Source: Campylobacter concisus
Lineage (GTDB): Bacteria; Campylobacterota; Campylobacteria; Campylobacterales; Campylobacteraceae
Length of the DNA stretch: 64,000 bases
Assembly (NCBI RefSeq): GCF_015230015.1
Contig: NZ_JAAKZC010000003.1
Coordinates: 62,001-126,000 of the forward strand
Reading direction: 5' to 3'
Position 1 is the first letter of the stretch. Each line of letters begins with the position of its first letter. The translations under genes were made by a program, and so were the position numbers. Shown piece by piece: positions 35,488 to 45,088 of the stretch. Under the pieces are notes generated by a model. The model ran no database searches and was not told the origin of the DNA. It was given only the letters and a program-made list of their open reading frames with translations.

Positions 35488-36776
35488 AAAATATGCAACT
35501 AAGAATGATAAAAAGCTCGATCACTGGCTCAAAGGTGCAAAAGACGATGGCGTTTATCACCATCTTGCTAGCTGCTCTTTTGATAGCTTGCATGCTAAAT
35601 ATCACGCTAAAAATCGGCGATCAAGTGGCAAGCGAGCTTAGAGGATATGGCTCAAATATCGTCGTTTTGCCACGCGGTGAGAGCCTAAGCATCGAGATCG
35701 AGGGTAAAAATTTCACCCCACTAAAATCACAAAATTTACTCCCAGAGGCTGATATCTACAAGATAAAAGAGATCTTTTGGAGAAATAATATCGTTGCTTT
35801 TGCTCCGTTTTTAGAGACAAAGGTGAAAGACGCTAAGGGCGATGAGTTTAGCTTTGAGGGGACATATTTTGATAAAAATATCGGACTAAAAGATGAGCCA
35901 GAATTTAGCACAGGTGTTAAGAGCTTGTATGGATTTTGGGGTGTTGAGGGCGCTTGGCCAAAAGATGAGAGCATGGATGAAATTTTAGTAGGAGATGAGC
36001 TTGCAAAGGCTAAAAATTTAAAAGTTGGCGACAAGCTTAGCCTTGTGGGCAAAAACGGCACAAAAGAGGTTAGCGTGGTTGGCATCTTAAAAGGGGCAAG
36101 CGATGAGGCACATAAGCTAATAGGCTCGCTCAAACTTGCTGGCGATCTCTCAGGACACGCTGGCTCATACACAAAAGCTGAGGTCTCAGCCATGACGATC
36201 CCAGAAAACGACCTATCACTAAAAGCAAGAAGAAATTTAGACAATCTTGATAGCGCAGAGTACGATAAATGGTACTGCTCAGCTTATGCGGGATCGATCG
36301 CATTTCAGATAGAAGAAAATTTACCAAACGTTAGCGCAAAAGCAAGCCTTCAAGTAAGTGATGCTGAGAGTAATATCGTAAAGAAAATTCAAAGCCTAAT
36401 GGGCATCGTTAGTATCATCGCTCTTGTGGTCTCAGCCATCGGCATAACGTCGCTAATGACAAGTGAAATTTACCGCCGCAAAAAGGAGATCGGCCTTTTA
36501 AAAGCCATAGGCGCAAGTAACTTTGAAATTTACGCCCTTTTTGCTAGCGAGAGCCTTGTGGTTGCCTTTTTCGCAGGCATTACGGGGGCGTTTTTAGGAT
36601 ACGCGCTAAGCTACGTGATGTCTTACATCATCTTCTCTCACGGCATAGGCATAGCATGGATCGTGCTGCCAATTAGCGTGGCATTTGCCTTGCTCATCTC
36701 AGTTGTTGGCTCGCTAATGCCAATGAGAAACGTCATAAATTTACTACCTGCGGAGGTGCTATATGACCGCAAATAG
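35484..36776 (+). CDS. FtsX/MacB-type ABC permease of the iron operon (first)
   Basis: Membrane subunit of an ABC complex (Cj1661 type). One N-terminal helix (about residues 21-43), a large periplasmic MacB-PCD-like domain, and the FtsX core of three helices from about residue 305 (VSIIALVVSAIGITSLM, IYALFASESLVVAFFAG, WIVLPISVAFALLISVVG). The conserved EIYRRKKEIGLLKAIGASNFE lies between the first two. 430 residues. It overlaps the gene before it (ATGA) and the second permease by 14 bases. Together with the ATPase at 37907 it may drive a mechanotransmission or extrusion step rather than classic import. Confidence 0.85.
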   Translation: MKNMQLRMIKSSITGSKVQKTMAFITILLAALLIACMLNITLKIGDQVASELRGYGSNIVVLPRGESLSIEIEGKNFTPLKSQNLLPEADIYKIKEIFWRNNIVAFAPFLETKVKDAKGDEFSFEGTYFDKNIGLKDEPEFSTGVKSLYGFWGVEGAWPKDESMDEILVGDELAKAKNLKVGDKLSLVGKNGTKEVSVVGILKGASDEAHKLIGSLKLAGDLSGHAGSYTKAEVSAMTIPENDLSLKARRNLDNLDSAEYDKWYCSAYAGSIAFQIEENLPNVSAKASLQVSDAESNIVKKIQSLMGIVSIIALVVSAIGITSLMTSEIYRRKKEIGLLKAIGASNFEIYALFASESLVVAFFAGITGAFLGYALSYVMSYIIFSHGIGIAWIVLPISVAFALLISVVGSLMPMRNVINLLPAEVLYDRK

Positions 36777-37905
36777 CAAATTCTTTTACAATCTAATCTA
36801 CAAAAGCCTAAAAAATGGCTCATCAAGGGTTATGGTCATCGTCATCTCGATCTTGCTTGGAGCATGCGTGTGTGCGGCATTTGTCAATGTCTATCTTGAC
36901 ATCGACTCAAAGGTCTCACGCGAGCTAAAAACTTATGGAGCGAACATGATCTTTGCTCCAAAAGATATGGCGACAAGTGATGATATGAGTGAAAAAACTT
37001 ATAATGAAATGATCGCTAAAGTGCCAAAAGACAAGCTTCTTGGCGAGAGCGGTTATCTCTTTGCTCAGGCAAATATCGGTCCAACTAATGCCATCGTCAT
37101 GGGGACAAAATTTAGCAATCTAAAAAAAGTTAAGCCATTTTTAGATGTTAGAGATGGAACTATGATAAATGTCGATTTTGACGATAAAAACGTGCTAATA
37201 GGCGTCGATCTTGCTCGTCAAGCTGGCTTTAAAGCAGGCGATGATATAGAAATTCGCGCCATTGGCTCAAATGAGAGCATAAATGTAAAGATAAAAGGCG
37301 TAGTGGCAAGTGGCGACAAAGAAGACGCCCTTTTGATCACGTCGCTATCTTTGGCTCAGAAAATTTCAAACAAAGCTGGCAAGATAAACTATGCTGAAGC
37401 TGTTGTGCTTGGAAATTTTGACGAGATAACATCGCTTGCAAAGACTATAAGCAACGACGAAATAGTCGCAAAACCAGTGGCAAAGGTTTCAAAGTCTGAG
37501 GGCTACATCTTAGAGAAGATCAAACTTCTAATGGCTCTTGTGAGCCTTGTCATCTTACTCATTACTTCAATGTGCGTAAATACAACGCTTAGTGCTATCT
37601 TGCTCTCTCGATCACGTGAGATTGCACTTCTTAGAGCTATAGGTGCAAGCAAAAAAGATGTATTGAGGTTATTTGGCTTTGAGACATTTGTGACAGCGCT
37701 TATTTCAGCGTTAGTTGGAGCGTTTTTAGGTTATCTACTAGCTCAAATTTTAGGTTATGCGATATTTGATTCTAGTATTGATTTTAGAATTCTAAGCATC
37801 CCAGTAGCTGTGGTCATATCACTTCTTTTTGCAGCGATCGCAGCGTTTTACCCGATTAAGCGGGCACTTAATAACAAAATGGCAGATACACTAAGAGGAG
37901 AATGA
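36763..37905 (+). CDS. FtsX/MacB-type ABC permease of the iron operon (second)
   Basis: Second, paralogous permease, 380 residues (Cj1662 type). Same architecture: N-terminal helix (about 21-43, MVIVISILLGACVCAAFVNV), periplasmic domain starting with ELKTYGANMIFAPKD, then three helices with the SREIALLRAIGASKKDVLRLF loop. Similarity to the preceding gene suggests duplication and a heterodimer. Only one base separates it from the ATPase gene. Confidence 0.85.
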   Translation: MTANSKFFYNLIYKSLKNGSSRVMVIVISILLGACVCAAFVNVYLDIDSKVSRELKTYGANMIFAPKDMATSDDMSEKTYNEMIAKVPKDKLLGESGYLFAQANIGPTNAIVMGTKFSNLKKVKPFLDVRDGTMINVDFDDKNVLIGVDLARQAGFKAGDDIEIRAIGSNESINVKIKGVVASGDKEDALLITSLSLAQKISNKAGKINYAEAVVLGNFDEITSLAKTISNDEIVAKPVAKVSKSEGYILEKIKLLMALVSLVILLITSMCVNTTLSAILLSRSREIALLRAIGASKKDVLRLFGFETFVTALISALVGAFLGYLLAQILGYAIFDSSIDFRILSIPVAVVISLLFAAIAAFYPIKRALNNKMADTLRGE

Positions 37906-37906
37906 T

Positions 37907-38596
37907 ATGCAAAATGCACTAGAACTTAAAAATATTTGTAAAATTTTTGGCGATGTAAAAGCACTTGATGATATAAGTTTTGAGGTTAAAAAGGGCGAGT
38001 GGGTCAGCGTCATGGGGCCAAGTGGTAGTGGTAAGAGTACGCTTGTAAATATCCTTTCTCTAATGGATACTCCAAGTAGCGGCGTATATATGCTTGGCGG
38101 CGATGATGCGAGCAATCTAAATGCCGATGATACGCTTAAATTTAGACGTGAAAAGATCGGACTTGTCTTTCAGCAGTTTCACCTAGTGCCATATCTTAGC
38201 GCGCTTGAAAACGTGATGATAGCGCAGTATTATCATAGTTCAGTTGATGAAGAGGATGCTAAAAAGGCACTTGAGGCAGTTGGACTGTCTCACAGACTCA
38301 CACACAGACCAAGCCAACTAAGTGGCGGCGAGCAGCAACGCCTTTGTATCGCGCGCTCGCTCATAAATGACCCTGAAATTTTAATAGCAGATGAGCCAAC
38401 TGGTAACCTTGATGAGGCAAATGAGAGGATCATACTTGATCTTTTTTGCAAGCTAAGAAAAGAGGGCAAAACGATACTTCTAGTCACTCACAATCCAGAT
38501 CTAGGCGAGTATGGCGATAAGATCGTCTATCTAAGACATGGCAAGCTAGAGAATATCCGCACTATAGAAAATCCAAAGGTGCCAAATGCGATATAA
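37907..38596 (+). CDS. ABC ATPase, LolD/MacB type, of the iron operon
   Basis: ATPase for the two FtsX-type permeases. Walker A GPSGSGKST, Q-loop LVFQQFHLVPYLSALENV, signature LSGGEQQRL, Walker B ILIADEPTGNLDE and H-loop LLVTHN. 229 residues, the compact size of the LolD/MacB group. GGAG precedes the ATG. The 3' end overlaps the next gene by 11 bases. Confidence 0.9.
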   Translation: MQNALELKNICKIFGDVKALDDISFEVKKGEWVSVMGPSGSGKSTLVNILSLMDTPSSGVYMLGGDDASNLNADDTLKFRREKIGLVFQQFHLVPYLSALENVMIAQYYHSSVDEEDAKKALEAVGLSHRLTHRPSQLSGGEQQRLCIARSLINDPEILIADEPTGNLDEANERIILDLFCKLRKEGKTILLVTHNPDLGEYGDKIVYLRHGKLENIRTIENPKVPNAI

Positions 38597-39080
38597 AATT
38601 TTACTTTTATGTCTAGTCTCAGCCCTAGTTTTGGGCTGCGTCAAGCAGTATGAGAAGCACCACATCACGCTAAATGACTCAAGTGGCATCGACACGCAGT
38701 TCTTCCCGACCGAAAAGCGCCTAAAGATAGGTGACAAGCCATATATGCTCTTTTTCTTTGGCACGGACTGCGGAGTGTGCAAGGCTGCGATCCCTGATCT
38801 AAACGCACTTGAAAAAGAGTATGGCAAAGAGGTTCAGTTTATTGGCATTTTAGGACCTAGCAAGGGCTTTGATAAGGATATAGAGCTTTTAAAAGAACAC
38901 AACATCACCTTTAAAACTACAAGCGACAAGGTCTCGGTGGATTATTTCAGCAAGGCAGTTGGTGGCGTTATGGGCGTGCCAGTTATCTATTTTTTTGATA
39001 AAGATGGTAAGATGCGATCAAAATTTATCGGTCTTACACCAAAAAGTGTGCTTGAAGGTGCTATAAGATCGCTCTTATAG
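38586..39080 (+). CDS. Thioredoxin-like lipoprotein (TlpA/ResA type)
   Basis: Membrane-anchored periplasmic thiol reductase of 164 residues (Cj1664 type). Lipobox LVLGC puts Cys18 as the lipidated residue. The thioredoxin fold has active site CGVC in LFFFGTDCGVCKAAIPDL and cis-Pro in GVMGVPVIYFFDKDGK, the pattern of TlpA/ResA proteins that keep cysteines or heme sites reduced. In this operon it may reduce the CxxC sites of the DUF2318 protein; that is inference. Confidence 0.86.
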   Translation: MRYKILLLCLVSALVLGCVKQYEKHHITLNDSSGIDTQFFPTEKRLKIGDKPYMLFFFGTDCGVCKAAIPDLNALEKEYGKEVQFIGILGPSKGFDKDIELLKEHNITFKTTSDKVSVDYFSKAVGGVMGVPVIYFFDKDGKMRSKFIGLTPKSVLEGAIRSLL

Positions 39081-39089
39081 GAGTGAAAG

Positions 39090-39671
39090 ATGAGAAATTT
39101 ATTTTTATTTGTCCTAGCGTTATTTTTTGTCGGATGTGCTAGTAGCACGCCAAATATCTCGGTAAAAACGAGCGATCCGATCTTTTTTACGCTTGGTGAA
39201 GCAAACAAAAGCGTCTATGTAAATTTTAAAAATAGCGCGACTGGACAAGATGTAAATGCTGAAATTTTAAGCGAATTTGCAAAGGCTGGCTTTAGAAATG
39301 AGCCAAATATCAAAAATGCTGACTTCATCATCCTTGGCGACGTGCAAAGCTTTTCTAGGACAACCAAAAGAGATCCTAGATTTTCAATGGGCATGGGATA
39401 TGGCTTTGGCAGACCAAGTTTTGGCTTTGGCTACTCGATGTTTTTCCCATTTGGTTATGATGATTATGATGACGACTTTAGCACAAATAGCTATGCTTAC
39501 TACATGCAAGTAAGCGTGCTAGTGCGCCCAAAAGATGGTGGCGAGAAAGCGACAAATATCTCGCTTATGCAAGCTGGCAATGTCTATTCGCCAAGCTATA
39601 TCTGGCCATTTTTCAAAGAGCGCCTAGCAAAACAGATCGTTAGCTTTTTTTATAACGTCTCACAAAGGTAG
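39090..39671 (+). CDS. Lipoprotein with Gly/Phe/Tyr-rich centre, weakly TraT-like
   Basis: Lipobox FFVGC (Cys16). Residues 35-85 (SVYVNFKNSATGQDVNAEIL ... FAKAGFRNEPNIKNADFIIL) resemble the start of TraT-type complement-resistance lipoproteins. The centre is unusual: a 45-residue stretch dominated by Gly, Phe, Met and Tyr (MGMGYGFGRPSFGFGYS) followed by an acidic DDYDDDF. 193 residues, probably in the outer membrane. It follows the thioredoxin lipoprotein by 9 bases and is likely the last gene of the iron operon. The TraT link is judged by eye and is weak. Confidence 0.6.
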   Translation: MRNLFLFVLALFFVGCASSTPNISVKTSDPIFFTLGEANKSVYVNFKNSATGQDVNAEILSEFAKAGFRNEPNIKNADFIILGDVQSFSRTTKRDPRFSMGMGYGFGRPSFGFGYSMFFPFGYDDYDDDFSTNSYAYYMQVSVLVRPKDGGEKATNISLMQAGNVYSPSYIWPFFKERLAKQIVSFFYNVSQR

Positions 39672-39702
39672 AGGAATTTAGCAAAATTTAAAAGGAGTTA
39701 AG

Positions 39703-40956
39703 ATGCTAGTTGATGGAAGCTACGAAATTTTATCTTGTGATGATGTGGAGCTTGGCATAAAAAGAAGCTCTGCTTTGTCTTTTTATACCTGTTATGACGA
39801 TGTCAAGGAGGCAAAAGCACTTCTAGTCATCATTTCTGGTTTTGGAGAAGACTCTGGCTCTAGCTATAGAACTCATCTTATGAAGACAATGACAGAAGCG
39901 TATGATGTGGCTTGTATTAGTGTGGATTATCACTGTATAGGCAACCGCCCACAGCTTGGGGCAAAATTTGGACTTGATGATATAGACAGTGCGATACTAA
40001 TAAGAGAATTGGCAAAGATTGGTATAACTTTACCTATTGATTTAAAAATAGTTGATAACTATGATAAAACCCGCGTTTTACTTAAAAGTCTTAACGAGGA
40101 GATCGCTATTAGAAAAGAGAGCGGGGTCTTGCCAGACGATTTTAGTTTAGATATCAGTATGACTATGCTGCCGACAAAAAACGAATATCAAAATTTTGGC
40201 GTTATGCAGGCAATGGATGTGCTAAATGCCGTTCTTTATACAAAAAAATATATAAATAGTGCCAAATTTGAACATCTGCCAGTGATAATGGTAGGAAGCT
40301 CACATGGTGGATATCTGGCACATATGTGCGCTAAGATCGCTCCATGGCTAGTTGATGGAGTGATAGATAATAGCTCTTACGCTATATTTTTATGGAAACT
40401 TATTGGTTTTGGCAAGGAGATTGATTTTACTAGGTTTTTTGGTTGTGGCACTGGAAATTTATATAAAAATTTAAATCTTTACTTCTTCGATAAAACCTAT
40501 TGGACTCTTAATGATAAATCACCATATTATTTTAGTGACGCAAGAGAAGAGATAAGAAACATCCTAAATTTAGATCATTTAAATGTTCAAAGCAGCTATA
40601 AAAAACCAGTTTATGTTAGCTATCACTGCATTTATGACAAAGATGTAGCTCCCGCAAAGGATAAGACTGAGCTTTACGAGACTCTTAAAAAGCTTAAATT
40701 TGACGCGACGCTTCATATGATAAAAGATGAGAGTGAGGTTGATGGCAAATTTATAAAGTCTCTAACTCACGGCATGGGGATGTCTTATAAACTGCTTTTG
40801 CAAAGAGAGCTTCCTGGCGTTGTGAAGAAAATTTTGTCTAAAAAGGATAAAAAAGATGAGATCAATGAAAAATGCATAGAGTATAAATGCGGTGATTTGC
40901 TTTATAAATTTAGTGAAGTCTCAGATCAGATAAGGCTTGAGGTTGCTAATATTTAA
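39703..40956 (+). CDS. DUF2920-family alpha/beta-hydrolase-like protein
   Basis: Campylobacter-type DUF2920 protein of 417 residues, cytoplasmic, substrate unknown. An alpha/beta-hydrolase layout is visible: ALLVIISGFGEDSGSSYR (oxyanion strand), the nucleophile elbow GSSHGG with Ser200, and a late DKDVAPAKDKTELYETL plus LTHGMGMS, offering candidate Asp and His. The family often sits in flagellin-glycosylation and capsule loci in C. jejuni and is often phase-variable there; no homopolymer tract is seen in this copy. AAAGGAG precedes the ATG. Codon use differs slightly from the neighbours (more AT-rich), which fits accessory status. Confidence 0.75.
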   Translation: MLVDGSYEILSCDDVELGIKRSSALSFYTCYDDVKEAKALLVIISGFGEDSGSSYRTHLMKTMTEAYDVACISVDYHCIGNRPQLGAKFGLDDIDSAILIRELAKIGITLPIDLKIVDNYDKTRVLLKSLNEEIAIRKESGVLPDDFSLDISMTMLPTKNEYQNFGVMQAMDVLNAVLYTKKYINSAKFEHLPVIMVGSSHGGYLAHMCAKIAPWLVDGVIDNSSYAIFLWKLIGFGKEIDFTRFFGCGTGNLYKNLNLYFFDKTYWTLNDKSPYYFSDAREEIRNILNLDHLNVQSSYKKPVYVSYHCIYDKDVAPAKDKTELYETLKKLKFDATLHMIKDESEVDGKFIKSLTHGMGMSYKLLLQRELPGVVKKILSKKDKKDEINEKCIEYKCGDLLYKFSEVSDQIRLEVANI

Positions 40957-40977
40957 ATTTTAGAGCCGTTTTTATCT

Positions 40978-41010
40978 AAAGCTAGAGGCTAAATTTAAGC
41001 TCCTAGCTTT
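40978..41010. terminator. Bidirectional hairpin between DUF2920 gene and pflB
   Basis: Stem AAAGCTAGAGGCT / AGCTCCTAGCTTT pairs at 11 of 13 positions with a loop AAATTTA, between two convergent genes. T-rich bases follow on both sides (CTTT; minus strand TTTAGATAAAAA). Confidence 0.58.
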
Positions 41011-41018
41011 AAATTTCT

Positions 41019-43385
41019 TTAGTTATCTATCATAAAATCATAAAATTCGTTGTTATATCCTACGTTTCCTACTTTGCTATATTGTATAAGAGCTGCTTTT
41101 ATGTTATCGATTTGCTGATACATAAAGCCAAGGGCGGCTCTGTTTTCAACCGCACTTGGGTCATTTAGCTTTGTAAGCTCCAAAAGTGCGATCGCATTTG
41201 CTATTTTGTTCGCTCCAGTCGCAGCCACAGAGGCTAAAAATAGCGTTCCAGCGTCATTCATCTTAAACTCGTCTATGACTTCGTTATAAAGCTTATAGCT
41301 CTCGTCAAAGTCGTTTGTAAAGATATCCACGTAGGCTAGAGTTTGGATCAAATTTATATTTTTTGGCGCACTCTTTAGCTCGGCTCTTAGCTTATCGCGC
41401 TCCCTTGTTAGCAAGCCTGAGATCTGAAGTAGCTTGATGTATTGCTTTTTAATGATATCAGCGCCGTGATAAAAGGCATTTGAGTCGAGATTTTTATCGT
41501 TAAAGTAAATTTGTATCGCTTTTGCGTACTCTTTGATGTTTTGATCTTTGTTTTTAGAGATGAAATTTAATATATTTGCGATGATGTCGTTTGGCAAGAT
41601 TTTCATGAGCTCATCAGCTTTTTTTGACATTAGCTCATCGTTGTTTGAAATTTTAGCGGTGATGATATCAAAGGCTAAATTTAGCGTCGTAGGCTCTTTT
41701 GGCTCTTCAAGCCACCTTATCATCGCACTTTGGTTGCCACTAACTAGGCTTAAAAGCGAGGCATATAAATTTACAGGCTTTAGGCTTTTGTCGTTTTCTA
41801 AATTTTCGCCGATCTCCTCAACTAGTTTTGGATTTAAATTTCTATTTATATCCATACAGATCGCGCCAAAGATGCCTGAAAGATGGTTATTTACATCTTG
41901 ATGATAGCTTGCTATAAAGTGCTTTGCTGCAAGGCTAAAATTCCCAAGCTGAGCGTAGCTTAGAGCCAGGTTATACTGCAAGATCGAGTGGTTTGGATAG
42001 GCCTTGGCAAGCTCTTCAAAGTCCTTGTTTGCCTCTTTTAATCGGTAGTTAAGTGCCTTTGCGATGGCTTCACTAAGTTTTGCATTGACCTTTGAGGCGG
42101 CGGCGCTTTGGCTAAGGTAGTCATTTGCCGCTGAGGTATCATCTAAAAAGACGCTAACTCCGCCTTTTCTTATCTGCTCGATGCTCTGTTTCGCGTCAAA
42201 AACCTTATACGGCGCGAAGTAAAATAGCGTCTCATAGCGCCTTGTTCTATCAAAAAACATATCGTCACTAAAGTGCGCCTGAGCTAGGCTGACGTCAAAG
42301 AGATCTGGCTTTAGTATGGTCTTTATCTTGTAAATTTTGCTTGGCATCGAGGCGTTGTAGTCATAAACATCTTTGATAAATGCCGCTGCGTCTCCGTAGT
42401 CGGCAGTCTTTAGATCGATTAACGCCTCAGTCATCTTGATAAGGTCGATATTTGGCGTATTTTTAGACGCCTTTGTTAGATAGTCCCTTGCCTTGTCGTA
42501 TTTGCCAAGCCTTGCGTAAAGCTGCGCTAGCGTAAAGTCAGCCTTAAACGCCTTTTGCCCTTCAAGCTTAGCTATGGCTCTCTCGTCATCTCCAAGAAGC
42601 GATAAAATTTTGGCGCTCAAGTAGGCATACTCGCCCTTATAGTCATCTGTGCTAGGGTGAGAGAGAGCTTGCAACGCCTCGTAGTAATTACCCTTGTAAT
42701 AATTAACCAGCGCATAGTAGTAGCTATAAAGCGGCGAGCTGTTTTCATACTGCAAAAAGGAGTCTGCAAGCCCTATGTAGTAGTTGAAATTTTTAGTGTT
42801 ATTTAGCTCAAGCGAGCAAACAGCGGCGTTTATGGCGCTAACTGCGGTATTTTCACGATCAGTTATCGCCTTGTTAAACGAGATGATCGCCTCGTCGCAT
42901 TTTTCTTGTTTCATCTGCGAAACGCCAAGATTGTAGTTTGAAAGTGACTGGTTATAAACAGCTATGTTTTCATAAATTTTTAACGCTTCAAATTTATTGC
43001 CACGCTCATAAAGCTGGTTTGCCTTGTTTATCATCTCATCGATCTTTGAAGCGCCAAAATTTTGCGTTTGGTAGTTGTTTTCTATATTTTTTACGATAGC
43101 AGTAGTGTCTATCTCCTCTTTTTTATCTTTTTTTAGCAAAACAATTAGCAAAACAGCGATCAAGATGACAAGCACCAAAGCAGCCGCACCGATGATAATA
43201 AAGAGCTTTTTCTTGCTCTTTTTTACTGGTATTGGCTCTGGGATACTCTCATCTTGCAGCACGCCGTCATTTGCGATGCTATCAAGTGAGACGATCTCTT
43301 CAGGCGCCTCGGTTTTTGCCTCCTCAGGCGCTTGCTCTGCTTGCTCGCCAGGTGGTTTTAGAACTACAACCTCGTCATCAGCCAC
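41019..43385 (-). CDS. pflB: Flagellar motor scaffold protein PflB
   Basis: Large TPR protein of the Campylobacter flagellar motor, needed for motility and stator assembly together with PflA (established in C. jejuni, Cj0390). The 788-residue protein has an acidic, Glu/Pro-rich cytoplasmic N-terminus, one transmembrane helix at residues 61-84 flanked by KKSKKK and KKDKK, and a 700-residue periplasmic region of TPR-like helices (SNYNLGVSQMKQEKCDEAII, HSILQYNLALSYAQLGNFSLAAKHF). Assignment rests on architecture and on the serS neighbour, as in C. jejuni. The start is GTG, sharing a base with the serS TAG, with AAAAGG upstream. Confidence 0.85.
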   Translation of the reverse strand: MADDEVVVLKPPGEQAEQAPEEAKTEAPEEIVSLDSIANDGVLQDESIPEPIPVKKSKKKLFIIIGAAALVLVILIAVLLIVLLKKDKKEEIDTTAIVKNIENNYQTQNFGASKIDEMINKANQLYERGNKFEALKIYENIAVYNQSLSNYNLGVSQMKQEKCDEAIISFNKAITDRENTAVSAINAAVCSLELNNTKNFNYYIGLADSFLQYENSSPLYSYYYALVNYYKGNYYEALQALSHPSTDDYKGEYAYLSAKILSLLGDDERAIAKLEGQKAFKADFTLAQLYARLGKYDKARDYLTKASKNTPNIDLIKMTEALIDLKTADYGDAAAFIKDVYDYNASMPSKIYKIKTILKPDLFDVSLAQAHFSDDMFFDRTRRYETLFYFAPYKVFDAKQSIEQIRKGGVSVFLDDTSAANDYLSQSAAASKVNAKLSEAIAKALNYRLKEANKDFEELAKAYPNHSILQYNLALSYAQLGNFSLAAKHFIASYHQDVNNHLSGIFGAICMDINRNLNPKLVEEIGENLENDKSLKPVNLYASLLSLVSGNQSAMIRWLEEPKEPTTLNLAFDIITAKISNNDELMSKKADELMKILPNDIIANILNFISKNKDQNIKEYAKAIQIYFNDKNLDSNAFYHGADIIKKQYIKLLQISGLLTRERDKLRAELKSAPKNINLIQTLAYVDIFTNDFDESYKLYNEVIDEFKMNDAGTLFLASVAATGANKIANAIALLELTKLNDPSAVENRAALGFMYQQIDNIKAALIQYSKVGNVGYNNEFYDFMIDN

Positions 43386-44629
43386 TACATATACCTTTTA
43401 AGAACTTCTGGAATTTCGATAGTGCCGTCAGCTTTTTGGTAGTTTTCCATTATCGCTATTAGCGTCCTACCCACAGCCAAGCTCGAGCCATTTAGGGTAT
43501 TTACAAGCATATTTTTCTTGCCATCTTTAAAGCGAATTTTTGCGCGTCTTGCTTGAAAATCACGAGTATTAGAGATAGAGCTGATCTCGCGGTATTTGCC
43601 CTGACCTGGTAGCCAAACCTCAAGGTCTATCGTCTTTGCGGCGCTAAAGCCTAGATCGCCGCTGCAAAGTAGCATGTGGCGGTGAGGCAGCCCAAGGCTA
43701 GTTAGTAGGTCGCTCGCGCACGCTACCATTTCAGCAAGCACGCCCTCGCTTTGATCGGGCGTTGTGATGCTTACAAGCTCGACCTTTTCAAACTGGTGCT
43801 GACGGATCATGCCTCTCGTGTCACGTCCTGCTGAGCCTGCCTCTTGGCGGAAGCATGCTGAGTAGCAAGTCATCTTTATAGGTAACTGCTCGGCTTCAAT
43901 AATGGTGTCGTTGTATAAATTTGTCACAGGCACTTCGCTTGTTGGGATGAGATAGAGGTCTTCGTCGCGCACCTTATAAAGATCCTCTTCAAATTTAGGC
44001 AGCTGACCAGTACCAAAAAGCGTGTTTGAGCTTACTAGATAGGGGACATTTACAAGCTCAAAGCCGCGCGCGCTGTTAAAGTCGATCATGTAATTAACAA
44101 GCGCTCTACTAAGCCTTGCTCCCATGCCGCGAAGCACGGTAAAGCGAGATCCTGAGAGCTTTGCGCCTCTTTCAAAGTCAAGCCAGCCAAGGCTCTCGCC
44201 TAGCTCCCAGTGCTCCTTTGGCTTAAAGTCAAATTTAGTTGGCTCAAGTACCGTTTTTATGCAGACATTATCGTCCTCGTCCTTGCCAAATGGCACGTCA
44301 TCGTCAGTGATATTTGGCACGCTAAATGAAATTTGCTCAAGCTTTTCTTCATATTGTTTAACGATCTCGTCAGCGTCAGCAAGGGCAGCTTTGTTTAAAT
44401 TTAGCTCATTTTTTAGCTCACTTACGTCCTCGCCAGCTCTTGCTTTTACACCAAGCTCTTTGCTCTTTGCGTTTTGGATCGCTTGGAAATTTTCAAGCGC
44501 TTTGCGCTTTTGCTTTAGCTCGTTAAAAGTGTGCAAAAGCTCGTCTAGCAAGCTGGCTTTAACGTTTTTGCCCTCTAGTTTTTTTACGAATTCATCGTAG
44601 TTTGTCTCAAGTAGTTTTAAATTTATCAT
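43385..44629 (-). CDS. serS: Seryl-tRNA synthetase
   Basis: Charges tRNA(Ser) and also tRNA(Sec), so it feeds the selenocysteine pathway seen elsewhere in the window. N-terminal coiled-coil arm (about residues 28-105), class II motif 2 in [26 protein letters not shown] and motif 3 in [20 protein letters not shown]. The start is ATG 44629 with AAGGAGAGG upstream; a longer frame to 44665 lies within the end of the neighbouring gene and is rejected. 414 residues. Confidence 0.96.
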   Translation of the reverse strand: MINLKLLETNYDEFVKKLEGKNVKASLLDELLHTFNELKQKRKALENFQAIQNAKSKELGVKARAGEDVSELKNELNLNKAALADADEIVKQYEEKLEQISFSVPNITDDDVPFGKDEDDNVCIKTVLEPTKFDFKPKEHWELGESLGWLDFERGAKLSGSRFTVLRGMGARLSRALVNYMIDFNSARGFELVNVPYLVSSNTLFGTGQLPKFEEDLYKVRDEDLYLIPTSEVPVTNLYNDTIIEAEQLPIKMTCYSACFRQEAGSAGRDTRGMIRQHQFEKVELVSITTPDQSEGVLAEMVACASDLLTSLGLPHRHMLLCSGDLGFSAAKTIDLEVWLPGQGKYREISSISNTRDFQARRAKIRFKDGKKNMLVNTLNGSSLAVGRTLIAIMENYQKADGTIEIPEVLKRYM

Positions 44630-44639
44630 TATCCTCTCC

Positions 44640-45080
44640 TTAAACCATAAACATAACTTTTGCAAGTAGGACGATTAGCACCGCAAGCGTAAGCGCGATA
44701 GGGTGGATGTTGCCAAGTGGGCTAGGGCGTTTAAATATAAATTTGCAGCTTAAATTTACTATCACCGCAGCTACGATCACCATCGCTAAGCAAAATTTGA
44801 TCATAAAAGCGACTTGTAAATTTGTCTCAAAGTAGCCTCCAGCATTGCTGCCGACCCAGTTACTCATCATCATGCCACCAGTTAAAACTAAAAGTAGCAC
44901 GCAAATAGGCATGATCTTAACAGCTACTGAGCCGATGGCTTGCTTTGCCTTTTGCGCAAGCTCTGGTGGTAGCTTTTTGCTCGCCGCTCTTAAGATGATC
45001 ACATCAAAAAATAGATAACCAACAAAAATGATCGCACAAAAAAGGTGAATTATCTGCGCGTAGGGGTATAAATTTTGCAT
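44640..45080 (-). CDS. Small CopD-like integral membrane protein
   Basis: 146 residues with four hydrophobic segments ([78 protein letters not shown]). The N-terminal H-x-F-x-A-x-x-F-V-G pattern and spaced His and Met residues resemble the CopD / heme-protein-like membrane family. Function is not established. It lies between serS and trpS, 8-10 bases from each, so it belongs to the same transcript. The association with two tRNA synthetases is probably only positional. Confidence 0.7.
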   Translation of the reverse strand: MQNLYPYAQIIHLFCAIIFVGYLFFDVIILRAASKKLPPELAQKAKQAIGSVAVKIMPICVLLLVLTGGMMMSNWVGSNAGGYFETNLQVAFMIKFCLAMVIVAAVIVNLSCKFIFKRPSPLGNIHPIALTLAVLIVLLAKVMFMV

Positions 45081-45088
45081 ATTTTTCC

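Noticed and set aside
35756-36244. 162-codon antisense frame opposite the first FtsX-type permease
   Set aside because: No family match, no ribosome-binding site, and the sense gene is clearly real.
39703-40956. Phase-variable DUF2920 gene
   Set aside because: No homopolymeric G/C tract of eight or more is present in or before the gene.
44124-44600. 158-codon plus-strand frame opposite serS
   Set aside because: Ser/Phe-rich shadow of the seryl-tRNA synthetase coiled-coil arm.
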